From: an uncultured Collinsella sp.
Lineage (GTDB): Bacteria > Actinomycetota > Coriobacteriia > Coriobacteriales > Coriobacteriaceae
DNA: 64,000 nucleotides
Direction of reading: 5' to 3'
Assembly (NCBI GenBank): GCA_958445065.1
Contig: CAUCQW010000010.1
Location: 1-64,000 of the forward strand
Positions 1-8,386 of this stretch are shown here, in pieces. Every line of letters starts with the position of its first letter. Position 1 is the first letter of the stretch. The notes beneath the pieces were generated by a model. The model saw only the letters and a program-made list of their open reading frames with translations, had not been told where the DNA came from and did no database searches. Position numbers and translations under genes: made by a program.

Positions 1-3
1 CAT

Positions 4-200
4 TCAGGGCCGACGCTCAACACTTCGGCTCGACACTTCGCTTTGGAAAGGGCCCTGCGCGATGGTGCAGCCCTCCATCTCGCAGCACAGGTCGCCGAAG
101 GTCGCGAGGATGCGCTCCTTCTGTTCCGTGGGCGAGACCGCTCGGTGGGCAAGGTCCTCTCAAAAGGGGTCGTCCGACGCCGCAAGACCTCGATGACCGA
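4..200 (-). pseudogene. Remnant of a methylthioadenosine/SAH nucleosidase
   Basis: Read on the minus strand, about 4-130 encodes a stretch with the pattern EQKERILATFGDLCCEMEG followed by TIAQ. This resembles the C-terminal region of MTA/SAH nucleosidases, where the EMEG glutamate contacts the ribose. The same frame has a TGA at 160-162 just upstream, similarity stops after TIAQ, and another stop comes at 4-6. No start codon or N-terminal domain is visible, so this is most likely a decayed fragment. The rest of the frame up to 537 shows no recognisable domain. Confidence 0.45.
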
Positions 201-360
201 CTACCGCCTCGAGCAAGTGGCGGATTACCTCTGCACTATCGAACTTGCCTTGGTCAAGTACGAAGCCAAGGAGAACGGTGAGACGTACAACAAGTTCTTC
301 GGAGGTATAGGCTCTTTCAAGAGGAACTGGCTCAAGCAAGCCCGCAGCAAGCGGATATAG
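193..360 (+). CDS. Possible small protein or gene fragment, unknown
   Basis: An ATG at 193 opens a 55-residue frame (begins MTDYRLEQVADY, ends in a basic KQARSKRI tail). The frame is also open leftwards to the window edge, so it may be the 3' end of a longer gene. The composition looks protein-like, with a charged amphipathic start and a Phe/Trp-containing basic end. There is no clear ribosome site near the ATG and I do not recognise the family. It lies next to the nucleosidase remnant, so the whole 1-560 stretch may be a degraded junction. Confidence 0.2.
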   Translation: MTDYRLEQVADYLCTIELALVKYEAKENGETYNKFFGGIGSFKRNWLKQARSKRI

Positions 361-562
361 GTGGTTCCGTAGCCTCATAGGGAACGGCCATCTTTCCTCC
401 GGCGAGGAACTCCGGGCGACGTGCTTCGAGCAGCGGAAGCTGAAGCGCAAGCAGAAGCAGCGCGGGCATTGATCGGTGCCGACATGGGCCCAGACGTGAA
501 CAGTGCTACGTCCCCTGTTCACGGGGCGCGAAACCATAAAGGTTGTCCAGCGGTTGCCAAAC
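361..562. other. Non-coding stretch, nothing recognised
   Basis: No convincing gene, RNA or repeat is seen between the fragment ending at 360 and the guaA terminator. Short frames here lack a ribosome site and a protein-like composition. Confidence 0.4.
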
Positions 563-598
563 GAAAAGCCCCTGACCTGTTTGTGCAGGTCAGGGGCT
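563..598 (-). terminator. Rho-independent terminator of guaA
   Basis: A perfect 13-bp stem (AGCCCCTGACCTG pairing with CAGGTCAGGGGCT) encloses a 6-nt loop and is followed on the minus strand by CTTTTCG. It lies about 20 nt after the guaA stop codon. Confidence 0.85.
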
Positions 599-617
599 CG
601 GAAACGCTAGATATCAA

Positions 618-2216
618 CTACTCCCACTCGATGGTCGCGGGCGGCTTGGACGTGATGTCGTAGCACACGCGGTTGGCACCGGGAACCTCGGCCACGATGC
701 GGCCGGAGATGCGGGCCAGGACGTCGTAGGGCAGCTTGGCCCAGTCGGCGGTCATGGCATCGCTGGACTCGACGGCGCGCAGGATGATCGGGCGCTGGTA
801 GGTGCGCTCGTCGCCCATGACGCCGACGGACTTGATGTCGGGCAGGACCGCGAAATACTGCCAGCAGCTGTGCTCGGAGTTGCGCTCGCCGGTCTGCTCA
901 AACAGACGCTGGTTGTAGGCATCGAGCTCCTCGCGAACGATAGCGTCGGCGTTCTTGAGGATCTCGAGCTTCTCCTTGTCGACCGCACCGATGATGCGGA
1001 TGGCCAGACCCGGGCCCGGGAAGGGCTGACGGAACACGATGTGACCCGGCAGGCCGAGCGCCAGACCAAGCGCACGGACCTCGTCCTTAAAGAAGTGGTC
1101 GAGCGGCTCGATGAGGTCGAAGTGCACGCCCTCGGGGAACGGGATCAGGTTGTGATGGCTCTTGATGGTGGCCGTCTTGCCGCCCGTCTTGCGAGCGCCA
1201 GACTCGATGATGTCGGGGTAGATGGTGCCCTGAGCCAGGTACTTGACCGGCTTGCCATCGGTCTCGAGCTGCTGCGCCACGGCGAAGAACTCTTTCCAGA
1301 ACTGCGTACCGATGATGCGGCGCTTCTCCTCGGGCTCGGTCACGCCGGCCAGAAGCTCGGCATAACGGTCCTCGGCGTGGACGTGAATAAAGTCGACGTC
1401 GAACTGCTTGGTGAAGACCTCCTCCACCTGCTCGGGCTCGCCCTTGCGCAGCAGGCCGTGGTTGATGAACACGCAGGTCATCTGCTTGCCCACGGCGCGG
1501 GCGCCCAGCGCAGCCACGACGGAGGAGTCGACGCCACCGGACAGGGCCAGAATCACGCGGTCGTCGCCGACCTTCTCGCGGAACTCGGCCGTCATGGTCT
1601 CGACCAGGTTGTCCATGCTCCAGTTGGGCTCCAGGCCGCAGATCTCAAACAGGAAGTTGCTCAGCAGCTGCTGACCGTACTCGGAATGCTTGACCTCGGG
1701 ATGGAACTGCGTGGTGAAGATCTTGCGCTCGGGGCACTCCATGGCGGCAACCGGGCACACGTCGGTGCTGGCGGTAACGGTAAAGCCCTCGGGCACCTCG
1801 GAAACGGCGTCGCGATGGCTCATCCACACGGTCTGCTCCATGGGCGTGGAGTTAAAGAGCTTGGCGCCGGCCGTGCGCGTGATGGTAGCGCGACCATACT
1901 CGCCCACCTCGGAGTGGCCGACCTTGCCGCCGAGCGTCACGGCCGTGATCTGATGGCCGTAGCAGAAGCCCAGGACGGGAAGACCCAGGTCAAAGATAGC
2001 GGGGTCGATGGACGGAGCGTCCTCGGCATACACGGAGGCCGGGCCGCCGGAAAGGATGAGCGCAGAGGCGTTCATCTCGCGAATCTCATCGGCCGAGATG
2101 TCGCAGGGAACAATCTCGGAATACACGTTGAGGTCGCGGACACGACGGGCAATGAGCTGACCGTACTGCGCACCAAAGTCGAGTACGAGGACCTTTGCGG
2201 AAGCCTTTTGATCCAT
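618..2216 (-). CDS. guaA: GMP synthase (glutamine-hydrolysing)
   Basis: Converts XMP, glutamine and ATP to GMP in the cytosol, the last step of guanine nucleotide synthesis. The 532-aa product has the usual length. An N-terminal class I amidotransferase domain carries the nucleophile motif GFCYGHQ near residue 86 and a catalytic FHPEV. The ATP pyrophosphatase domain has LALSGGVDSS. The C-terminal dimerisation domain ends in the typical TIEWE. The start MDQKASAKVLVLDFGAQYG is chosen because GAGGGGG lies just upstream; the frame extends 42 codons further but lacks homology there. It is divergent from ansA and is transcribed alone. Confidence 0.97.
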   Translation of the reverse strand: MDQKASAKVLVLDFGAQYGQLIARRVRDLNVYSEIVPCDISADEIREMNASALILSGGPASVYAEDAPSIDPAIFDLGLPVLGFCYGHQITAVTLGGKVGHSEVGEYGRATITRTAGAKLFNSTPMEQTVWMSHRDAVSEVPEGFTVTASTDVCPVAAMECPERKIFTTQFHPEVKHSEYGQQLLSNFLFEICGLEPNWSMDNLVETMTAEFREKVGDDRVILALSGGVDSSVVAALGARAVGKQMTCVFINHGLLRKGEPEQVEEVFTKQFDVDFIHVHAEDRYAELLAGVTEPEEKRRIIGTQFWKEFFAVAQQLETDGKPVKYLAQGTIYPDIIESGARKTGGKTATIKSHHNLIPFPEGVHFDLIEPLDHFFKDEVRALGLALGLPGHIVFRQPFPGPGLAIRIIGAVDKEKLEILKNADAIVREELDAYNQRLFEQTGERNSEHSCWQYFAVLPDIKSVGVMGDERTYQRPIILRAVESSDAMTADWAKLPYDVLARISGRIVAEVPGANRVCYDITSKPPATIEWE

Positions 2217-2484
2217 GGTTTCCCCCTCTTGTTGGCGGGGAGCCGGTGCCCACCCGCGTGAATGAACGAAAATAACTCCCATAGTGTACACGTTATATGG
2301 GGTTTCTCGTCCCTCGCAGCCATCAGCGCACGGCAAACGCACGACCTGGGCCCCTATTTGACGACAATTGAAGTATTACCAAACGTTACAGATGATGTAA
2401 TACGTTTGAACATTGGACGCCCTGTGCCACAATACTGCCGAACGACCCCGCCTCTGTGGCGGCAAATACGATAGGAATACCAGC
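2217..2484. promoter_or_regulatory. Divergent guaA/ansA control region
   Basis: This 268-bp gap separates two divergent genes. For ansA, TTGAAC at 2406-2411 and CACAAT at 2428-2433 (16-bp spacing) make a plausible promoter. Just upstream, AAACGT (2381-2386) and ACGTTT (2402-2407) form an inverted repeat overlapping the -35, a possible operator. I looked for a purine riboswitch in front of guaA and saw none. Confidence 0.4.
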
Positions 2485-3498
2485 ATGAAGCGCATCCTTC
2501 TCATCGCCACGGGCGGCACCATCGCATCGACCGAGGACGGCAACGGCCTCTCCCCCGCCCTGACCGGTGAGGAGCTCGCCCAGAGCGTCCCCGAGATCTC
2601 GGGCCTCTGCGAGCTCGACGTCGTGCAGCCCATGAACATCGACAGCACCAACATGCGCCCGAGTGACTGGATGCGTATCCGCGACGTCATCGTCGAGGGT
2701 TATGCCGACCACGACGGCTTCGTGATTCTGCACGGCACCGACACCATGAGCTACACCGCGGCAGCGCTTTCCTATCTGATTCAGGACAGTCCCAAGCCCA
2801 TCGTACTCACCGGCTCGCAAAAGCCCATGGGCAACCCTTTTACTGACGCCAAACTCAATCTGTACCAGAGCCTGCTCTATGCGCTCGATGAGCATTCGCA
2901 CGACGTCTCTATCGTGTTTGGCGGCGTCGCCATTGCCGGTACGCGCGCCCGCAAGCAGCGCACCATGAGCTTTAACGCGTTCATTAGCGTCAACTATCCG
3001 CCCATTGCCTACATCCGCAACGACCGCATCGTGCGCAACGGGCTTCACGGCACGCATCAGGGCGAAAACCCGGTGCGTTTCTACGATAGCATCGACCCGC
3101 GCGTGTTTGTCCTTAAGCTGACGCCCGGCGTAAACCCGGGTATCCTTGACGCCCTTGCCGATAGCTACGACGCCGTGATTCTGGAGACCTTTGGCATTGG
3201 CGGTATCCCCGAGTTTGGCGAGTCCGGCGAGTCATTCCAAGAGGCAATTTTCCGCTGGGTCAATTCGGGTCGCACCGTCGTTATGACCACACAGGTCCCC
3301 GAGGAGGGCCTCGATTTGGGTGTTTATGAGGTCGGCCGTGCCTACGCCGACCATCCGGGCATTCTACGCGGCGACGATATGACAACCGAGACGCTCGTGG
3401 CCAAAACCATGTGGGCACTCGGCCAGTCACGTGATGCGGCAGAGATTCAACGCCTGTTCTACAGCCAAGTCAACCACGACCGTATCCCGATGGCGTAA
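2485..3498 (+). CDS. ansA: L-asparaginase, type I-like
   Basis: Hydrolyses asparagine to aspartate and ammonia. The 337-aa protein has both asparaginase signatures: LIATGGTIAST at the N-terminus (first nucleophilic Thr) and VILHGTDTMSYTAAALSYL near residue 80 (second Thr plus Asp). No signal peptide is seen, so a cytosolic type I enzyme is likely. The ATG at 2485 is preferred over upstream in-frame codons because similarity begins at MKRILLIATGG. It stands alone between guaA and an XRE regulator. Substrate preference between Asn and Gln cannot be read from the sequence. Confidence 0.93.
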   Translation: MKRILLIATGGTIASTEDGNGLSPALTGEELAQSVPEISGLCELDVVQPMNIDSTNMRPSDWMRIRDVIVEGYADHDGFVILHGTDTMSYTAAALSYLIQDSPKPIVLTGSQKPMGNPFTDAKLNLYQSLLYALDEHSHDVSIVFGGVAIAGTRARKQRTMSFNAFISVNYPPIAYIRNDRIVRNGLHGTHQGENPVRFYDSIDPRVFVLKLTPGVNPGILDALADSYDAVILETFGIGGIPEFGESGESFQEAIFRWVNSGRTVVMTTQVPEEGLDLGVYEVGRAYADHPGILRGDDMTTETLVAKTMWALGQSRDAAEIQRLFYSQVNHDRIPMA

Positions 3499-3520
3499 TT
3501 CAGTTGTCGACGGGTATCCC

Positions 3521-3739
3521 CTATTCGATCCCCTCGAGAAGCTCTGACACCGTCATGCCGAGTGCGGGCGCGATCTTAAATAGAACCTTGAGCGTGAAAT
3601 TTGCCGTCCCATCTTCGATTCGGTCGAGGTAGGGTCGGCTGATTCCTGTCGCCACACAAAAATCAACCTTGGAGATACCAAGGTCCCTGCGTGTCTCTTC
3701 GACCCGCCTGCCAAGAATCTGTTTAGCACGTTCGTCCAT
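3521..3739 (-). CDS. Small XRE-family DNA-binding regulator
   Basis: A 72-aa protein that is essentially one Cro/CI-type helix-turn-helix: the segment LGISKVDFCVATGISRPYLD holds the two recognition helices, followed by IEDGTANFTLKVLFKIA and a short C-terminal helix ending VSELLEGIE. It has no effector domain. It is divergent from the gene at 3816, and a perfect 24-bp palindrome lies between them, as expected for a local repressor. This could be a phage-like or toxin-antitoxin-like switch, but the partner is not recognised. Confidence 0.88.
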   Translation of the reverse strand: MDERAKQILGRRVEETRRDLGISKVDFCVATGISRPYLDRIEDGTANFTLKVLFKIAPALGMTVSELLEGIE

Positions 3740-3749
3740 GCAGACGAGT

Positions 3750-3792
3750 TTGAAATGGAGCCGAACATAAACGTAAACTATAGTTTACGTTT
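3750..3792 (+). promoter_or_regulatory. 24-bp perfect palindrome overlapping a promoter
   Basis: The half-sites AAACGTAAACTA (3769-3780) and TAGTTTACGTTT (3781-3792) are exact reverse complements with no spacer. A plus-strand promoter, TTGAAA (3750-3755) with an 18-bp spacer to TAAACT (3774-3779), has its -10 inside the palindrome. Binding there would block transcription of the gene at 3816. The adjacent XRE protein is the obvious candidate binder (inference). Confidence 0.75.
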
Positions 3793-3815
3793 TGCCGAAT
3801 ACACAGGAGTTTTCT

Positions 3816-4205
3816 ATGTCGGGTTCTTCGGTCCGCACGTACCGAGCCACGCTTCGCACAAACAGCGCACCGCCCAAGCTCGTCGTCGTTGAAGCAGAAT
3901 GTCTTTCGCCCGATGAGCGCACAGCATTTGCATTGCTATCAAGTCGCGTCGCCGCCGTTCTGGTCCCTTGCCCGGCGCAAGGCGAACTTGCCATCCAATG
4001 CCAAGCGCACAGCCGCTCGCTCAATCAGGCTGCCGTAATCGCAACCAGCCAACGCGGCCTGCCGCTCCTTTTAGAAGCCGGTATCGCACTCGCCCTCCGC
4101 GGTTCCGGATACGAAAACGAGGCCGCCGCCGATATGGTCTTTAAACCACGATCGAGCGGCGGCCTCGCAGCAGCCATTGAATATGCGTGCAGGCTCGTTG
4201 CCTAA
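3816..4205 (+). CDS. Conserved-looking protein of unknown function
   Basis: A 129-aa protein with no family I recognise. The start is the ATG with AGGAG seven bases upstream; the frame opens eight codons earlier at a TTG without a ribosome site. The product is soluble, with a valine-rich strand KLVVVEAECL near residue 25, a central SSRVAAVLVPCPAQGELAIQC, and a C-terminal half rich in alanine/leucine helices. There is no signal peptide or membrane segment. Its promoter overlaps the palindrome shared with the divergent XRE gene, so the two probably form one regulatory unit. Confidence 0.7.
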   Translation: MSGSSVRTYRATLRTNSAPPKLVVVEAECLSPDERTAFALLSSRVAAVLVPCPAQGELAIQCQAHSRSLNQAAVIATSQRGLPLLLEAGIALALRGSGYENEAAADMVFKPRSSGGLAAAIEYACRLVA

Positions 4206-4214
4206 AAGGACAAG

Positions 4215-4598
4215 CTAGAAACCAAAGCCAAAGCCTGTTCCGGTAATAGCCGAGTACATAAAGTAAACGTTAATCACGTTGAGGAACACACCCGTGATGC
4301 AGCCGTTTCGCAGGTAGCGCTCGCACACGATGCGCGCCATGGCGGCGGAGTCATCATTGTTTTTAGCCTGACGTCCTGCCGTAAAGTACGTCGCCACGCT
4401 CAGCAGCAGGTTGAGCACCGGCAGCGCCAGTAACTCGTAGCTCTTGCCCCAGCGCGTCACCTCGCCGGCGGCGTTAAACTTCGTTGCCACCTCGGGGCCA
4501 ATGTTGGGGATAACACACGCTGCGACCACCAGCGGAATCACCGCAAGCACGAGCAGCGCGATACCCATGTAGCCAGCTTTTTTGCCGTATTTGAACAT
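4215..4598 (-). CDS. Small DUF1648/SdpI-like membrane protein
   Basis: The 127-aa product begins with a hydrophobic segment (IALLVLAVIPLVVAACVIP). This is followed by IGPEVATKFNAAGEVTRWGKS, a pattern resembling DUF1648 domains, where a short 'P.H.n..G...rw..K' motif follows the first helix. A second helix (ELLALPVLNLLLSVATYF) and a third near the C-terminus follow, ending in a Gly/Phe repeat. Full SdpI immunity proteins are longer, so this is a short relative at best. It starts 11 nt after ychF on the same strand and is probably co-transcribed with it. Confidence 0.65.
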   Translation of the reverse strand: MFKYGKKAGYMGIALLVLAVIPLVVAACVIPNIGPEVATKFNAAGEVTRWGKSYELLALPVLNLLLSVATYFTAGRQAKNNDDSAAMARIVCERYLRNGCITGVFLNVINVYFMYSAITGTGFGFGF

Positions 4599-4609
4599 GC
4601 GCGTCGTCC

Positions 4610-5686
4610 TTACACGTTAAAGCGGAAGTGCACGACGTCGCCATCGGCCATGACATAGTCCTTGCCCTCAATACGCAGCTTGCCGGCGGCCTTGGCGCCC
4701 TGCTCGCCGCCGAGCTCGATGTAGTCGTCGTAGCCAATGACCTCGGCCTTAATAAAGCCGCGCTCAAAGTCGGTGTGGATGACGCCGGCAGCCTGCGGGG
4801 CGGTCGCGCCCTGACGCACCGTCCAGGCCTTGACCTCCATCTCGCCGGCCGTAAAGAACGACTGCAGGCCGAGCAGCTTGTAGGCAGCCTGAGCGAGCAC
4901 GTCCAGGCCGGGCTGCTCCAGGCCCAGGCTTTCCAGGTAGTCGGCGGCGTCCTCGGGATCGAGCTCGGAAAGCTCGGCCTCGATCTTGGCGCAGATCGGC
5001 AGCGGCTTGACGCCATCGATGGGCGCCAGGTCCTCGTTGAGCATGTCCTCGTCTACGTTGGCCACATACAGGATGGGCTTCATGGTGAGCAGGAACAGGC
5101 CCTTGGCGGCGGCACGCTCCTCGTCGGTCATCTCCATGGATGCGGCGCGCTTGCCTTCGTTGAGCCAGGCAAGCAGGCGCTTAGCGACCTCGAACTTGGG
5201 CATGAGTTCCTTGTCGCGCTTGGCCTCCTTCTCGAGCTTGGGCAGCTGCTTCTCGAGCGTGGCCATGTCGGCCAGGATGAGCTCGGTCATGATGGTGTCG
5301 GCATCGCCGGCAGGATCGACGAACTCGCCCGTGCGGCCCACCTCACGCATGACGTTGGGGTCCTTAAAGTAGCGCACGACCTCGCAGATGGCATCGGTCT
5401 CGCGGATGTTTGCCAAGAACTGGTTGCCCAGACCCTCGCCCTCGTTAGCGCCCTTCACCAGACCCGCGATGTCGACGAACTCGACCGTCGCCGGCACAAT
5501 GCGGCCCGGGTTGACGATGTCGGCGAGCTTTTGCAGGCGGCTATCGGGCACGTCGACGATACCCACGTTGGGGTCGATCGTGGCAAACGGGTAGTTGGCG
5601 GCAAGACCGGTCTTTTTGGTAAGCGCGGTGAACAGCGTCGACTTGCCCACGTTGGGCAGGCCCACGATACCGATGGAAAGGGACAC
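4610..5686 (-). CDS. ychF: Redox-regulated ATPase/GTPase YchF (OLA1 family)
   Basis: A universal P-loop NTPase of the Obg-related family that prefers ATP and associates with ribosomes. The 358-aa protein has G1 GLPNVGKST, switch motif [12 protein letters not shown], and the altered G4 region (NVDE rather than NKxD) expected for the ATP-preferring YchF. A C-terminal TGS domain ends in VHFRFNV. I chose the GTG at 5684-5686 because AAGGAG lies seven bases upstream and homology starts at [13 protein letters not shown]; the frame opens 29 codons earlier without support. It is followed closely by the small membrane protein. Confidence 0.95.
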   Translation of the reverse strand: MSLSIGIVGLPNVGKSTLFTALTKKTGLAANYPFATIDPNVGIVDVPDSRLQKLADIVNPGRIVPATVEFVDIAGLVKGANEGEGLGNQFLANIRETDAICEVVRYFKDPNVMREVGRTGEFVDPAGDADTIMTELILADMATLEKQLPKLEKEAKRDKELMPKFEVAKRLLAWLNEGKRAASMEMTDEERAAAKGLFLLTMKPILYVANVDEDMLNEDLAPIDGVKPLPICAKIEAELSELDPEDAADYLESLGLEQPGLDVLAQAAYKLLGLQSFFTAGEMEVKAWTVRQGATAPQAAGVIHTDFERGFIKAEVIGYDDYIELGGEQGAKAAGKLRIEGKDYVMADGDVVHFRFNV

Positions 5687-5800
5687 GACAGCTCCTTTTG
5701 GTACAAGTATTTCAAACTGCATAAGTATAGCGCCGCCGCAGCATCCGGGCGAACCCGGACACCGCGGCGGCACGAATGAAGCAGAGATAGAGGTCGCCGA

Positions 5801-7054
5801 CTAGTCCGCGAGCTTCTCCACCTGATCGAGCATCTTATCGAGCTTGGCCTTTGCCTCGGCCTTGACCTTCTGGGCTTCTTCGTGGGCCTTCGCCTTCTGG
5901 GCGGCCTTTTCCTCGGCTTCGGGATCGACGACGACCAGATTGGACGCGTCGTGCTCAACCAACTTGAGCGCATGCTCGGGGCACACCTTGACGCAGGCAC
6001 CGCAGCCCAAGCAATACGTGGACTCCAGCGCAAAGCGGCCGCTTCCCACCAAATCGCAGGCAAACGTGGGGCACACGTTGACGCACTCGCCACACGACGT
6101 GCACTTGTCAAAATCGCATTCCGGCGTGCTCACCTGCATGTTCTGGGCAAGCTCGGGGTGGTTTTGCAACGTCGAGAGCACCAGTTGGCGCCCGTGCGTG
6201 AGTGAACGGCGACGCTTGGTCGTCGTGGTGCCGCACATGGTATTGAGCGTGCGCTCCAGCTGGGTAATCTGATGGCGATGGGCCTTGAGCTTCTGCGTCA
6301 CCGAGGCCAGCGCCGCCGTCGCCGGGTTGAGCTTGGTCACGGTAAGGCCCGTGGTGCGGGCAATCTTATCCATGTACTCCTTGCGCTCGTACTCGCGGCG
6401 CTTATGACATTTGAGGCTCTTGGGGTCGACCTCCAGGCCCATGCCCGTACCGGCCCACTCCTCGGCAGTGGCGATGGCCTCGCCCAGAATATCCTCGCCA
6501 CCGGTGTTGCGGCACTTATCGCACACGCCCAGCGGCAGGTACACGCTCACGTTGGGATAGTCGGCCAGCACCGAGAACCAGGTCTCGGCCGTAATATCGC
6601 CCACGCAGGCAACGACGACCTCGTTCTCGCGCGGCATGCGCTTAAGGGCACGCGTGCAGGTAACGTAGGCGGTCTCGTGACTCGTAGCTGCCGAGACAAT
6701 GTCGTCATACAGGTTTTTGGGCGCCAGGCGCGGCGAAATAATCGCCTCAGTCGGGCAGGCGGCAGCGCACAGGCCGCACTTGCGACAGGAATCGAGGATC
6801 TCGATGGCGTCTTCCTCGACCTCGATAGCGTCGACCGGGCAAACGTCCATGCACGCGGTACAGCTGCTCTTTTCGTTTTTGCAGGTCAGGCACGGAATGG
6901 TGTTGCCACGCGGACGCTCCTTGTAGTCGGCAGGATTCCACTGCGGCGCCGACGGATCGAGCGCATCGGTCACACCGCCAAGCGGGTTTTTTAGAAAGTC
7001 GAAACCCTTGCTGATCTCGATAATGTCATCAAACAGATCGTGTTCCTGCGCCAT
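5801..7054 (-). CDS. Multi-cluster 4Fe-4S ferredoxin-like protein
   Basis: The 417-aa soluble protein carries four cysteine-rich iron-sulphur motifs in two pairs. The N-terminal pair includes CTACMDVCP and CRKCGLCAAACP near residues 65-105; the C-terminal pair is CTSCGECVNVCP and CLGCGACVKVCP near residues 330-370. A middle domain contains VACVGDI and CDKCRNTGG, which could bind a further metal. The C-terminus is a Lys/Glu/Ala-rich coiled-coil tail. It probably carries electrons for an oxidoreductase or serves as a maturation factor; its partner is not identified here. The ATG follows GGGAGGGG. A standalone gene between ychF and the dehydrogenases. Confidence 0.75.
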   Translation of the reverse strand: MAQEHDLFDDIIEISKGFDFLKNPLGGVTDALDPSAPQWNPADYKERPRGNTIPCLTCKNEKSSCTACMDVCPVDAIEVEEDAIEILDSCRKCGLCAAACPTEAIISPRLAPKNLYDDIVSAATSHETAYVTCTRALKRMPRENEVVVACVGDITAETWFSVLADYPNVSVYLPLGVCDKCRNTGGEDILGEAIATAEEWAGTGMGLEVDPKSLKCHKRREYERKEYMDKIARTTGLTVTKLNPATAALASVTQKLKAHRHQITQLERTLNTMCGTTTTKRRRSLTHGRQLVLSTLQNHPELAQNMQVSTPECDFDKCTSCGECVNVCPTFACDLVGSGRFALESTYCLGCGACVKVCPEHALKLVEHDASNLVVVDPEAEEKAAQKAKAHEEAQKVKAEAKAKLDKMLDQVEKLAD

Positions 7055-7205
7055 GCGCGGCCCCTCCCTGAGCAGTGCAAACAAGCAAGAGATAATGATA
7101 CGCCATCGGCCCACGCCTCGGGTAAATTACACGCGGCGCATCTTTGCGGCAAATAGCCCATGGCTTATCGCCGCCCCGATTGCACAAGGTCGATCAAGCG
7201 CCAAG

Positions 7206-8273
7206 CTATGCCTCGCACATGAGCTGCACGAGCTTCTGTTTGGTCACCTTGGCCTGCTCGTTGGCCATATTGCGCTCGTTTCTAAAGACCGCATCCGCAA
7301 CGCTCATCAGGTCGGTATCGGAAATCTCGCCAAGTCCCAGCTCCGCGAGCGTCGTCGGTAGACCAACGCGCTGGCAAAACTCGAGCACCTGATCAAGCTC
7401 GGGCGCACGCTCCAGGCGCAGCTGCACCACCAGGCCAAATGCCACGGCCTCACCATGCATGGCCTTGCACTCGGGCAGAATCGTCAGGCCGTTGGCTATG
7501 GCATGGGCAAGCGCTAGGCCACCACTCTCAAAGCCAACACCCGAGAGCAGAATATTGCACTCGATCAGGCGCTCAACCGCTGGCGATGTACGGCCCTTTT
7601 TGAGATCGCGCTTGGCAGCGACGCCGCACTCCATGAGTGTGTCATAGCAGGCACGAGCCGCAACCAAGGCCAAGTGTCCCGGCGCGCCACCGTGCTCGTT
7701 GGCGCCGTGCGCCGCGGCGCACGAACGCGCCTCGAAATACGTTGCCAGCGCATCGCCCATACCAGCGACCGTCATACGCAGCGGGGCCGCCGCGACCACG
7801 TTGGTATCGACCACGACCAGGTCTGGATTCTTCTCAAGCATCAGGTAGCGGTCGAACGACCCATCCTCGTGATACAGCACCGAAATCGCGCTGCACGGAC
7901 CGTCCATCGACGCCGCCGTGGGACATACGCACAACGGCAGCTCAGCATAAAACGCAACGGCCTTGGCGATATCGAGCATCTTGCCGCCGCCAATGCCCAC
8001 CACCATGTCGCAATACTCGGCCCGGGCTTCCTTGGCCATTTCGACAACGGCATCTTCCGTACACGGACCGTTGTAAATCTTAAAGAACGGCTCGCTTAGA
8101 TCTTCATCCAGAAATCCATCGACGATCTGCCTGCACAGCCGATCCTCGGTGCCCTGGTCAAACAAGACATAGGCAGCGCAGCCCAACCATGACAAATACC
8201 TGCCCTGGCGCGAAAGCTCCCCCGGTCCCTGAACATACCGACCGGGGCCGCCATAAACCATAGGAAGCGCCAT
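7206..8273 (-). CDS. Glycerol-dehydrogenase-like NAD oxidoreductase (copy 1)
   Basis: Member of the GldA group of iron/zinc-dependent polyol dehydrogenases (glycerol to dihydroxyacetone in the type enzyme). The 355-aa chain has the NAD loop VVGIGGGKMLDIAKA near residue 90 and the metal ligands in GMGDALATYF (Asp), LAHAIANGL (His) and MHGEAVAFG (His). The start MALPMVYGGPGRYVQGP aligns with its neighbour's MAAIFNSPSKYIQGP; a GTG four codons earlier is also possible. It is a diverged tandem duplicate of the gene at 8387, so substrates may differ. It lies downstream on the same strand, separated by a terminator. Confidence 0.85.
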   Translation of the reverse strand: MALPMVYGGPGRYVQGPGELSRQGRYLSWLGCAAYVLFDQGTEDRLCRQIVDGFLDEDLSEPFFKIYNGPCTEDAVVEMAKEARAEYCDMVVGIGGGKMLDIAKAVAFYAELPLCVCPTAASMDGPCSAISVLYHEDGSFDRYLMLEKNPDLVVVDTNVVAAAPLRMTVAGMGDALATYFEARSCAAAHGANEHGGAPGHLALVAARACYDTLMECGVAAKRDLKKGRTSPAVERLIECNILLSGVGFESGGLALAHAIANGLTILPECKAMHGEAVAFGLVVQLRLERAPELDQVLEFCQRVGLPTTLAELGLGEISDTDLMSVADAVFRNERNMANEQAKVTKQKLVQLMCEA

Positions 8274-8304
8274 ACGAGAATCCACCCTTCATCAAACAAC
8301 GATG

Positions 8305-8333
8305 GGTGCAAAGTACCCTGACCCCTTTGCACC
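8305..8333. repeat. Hairpin related to the CCACCACAAAGG repeat family
   Basis: GGTGCAAAG (8305-8313) and CTTTGCACC (8325-8333) form a perfect 9-bp stem. The centre, CAAAGTACCCTGACCCC, closely resembles the core of the repeats at 15637, 51080, 61668 and 62631, although the outer arms differ. Confidence 0.5.
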
Positions 8334-8336
8334 ATA

Positions 8337-8375
8337 GCAAAAAGGGGCAAAGCCATCTGTTGGCTTTGCCCCTTC
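8337..8375 (-). terminator. Terminator of the second GldA-like gene
   Basis: AAGGGGCAAAGCCA and TGGCTTTGCCCCTT form a 14-bp perfect stem, followed on the minus strand by TTTTTGC. It lies just after the stop codon at 8387. Confidence 0.85.
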
Positions 8376-8386
8376 CTTAGCTTGAT

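Noticed and set aside
870..2261. Long plus-strand open frame (463 codons) opposite guaA
   Set aside because: It is the mirror of guaA codon bias. The translation is Leu/Val/His-rich without motifs, and guaA is unambiguous.
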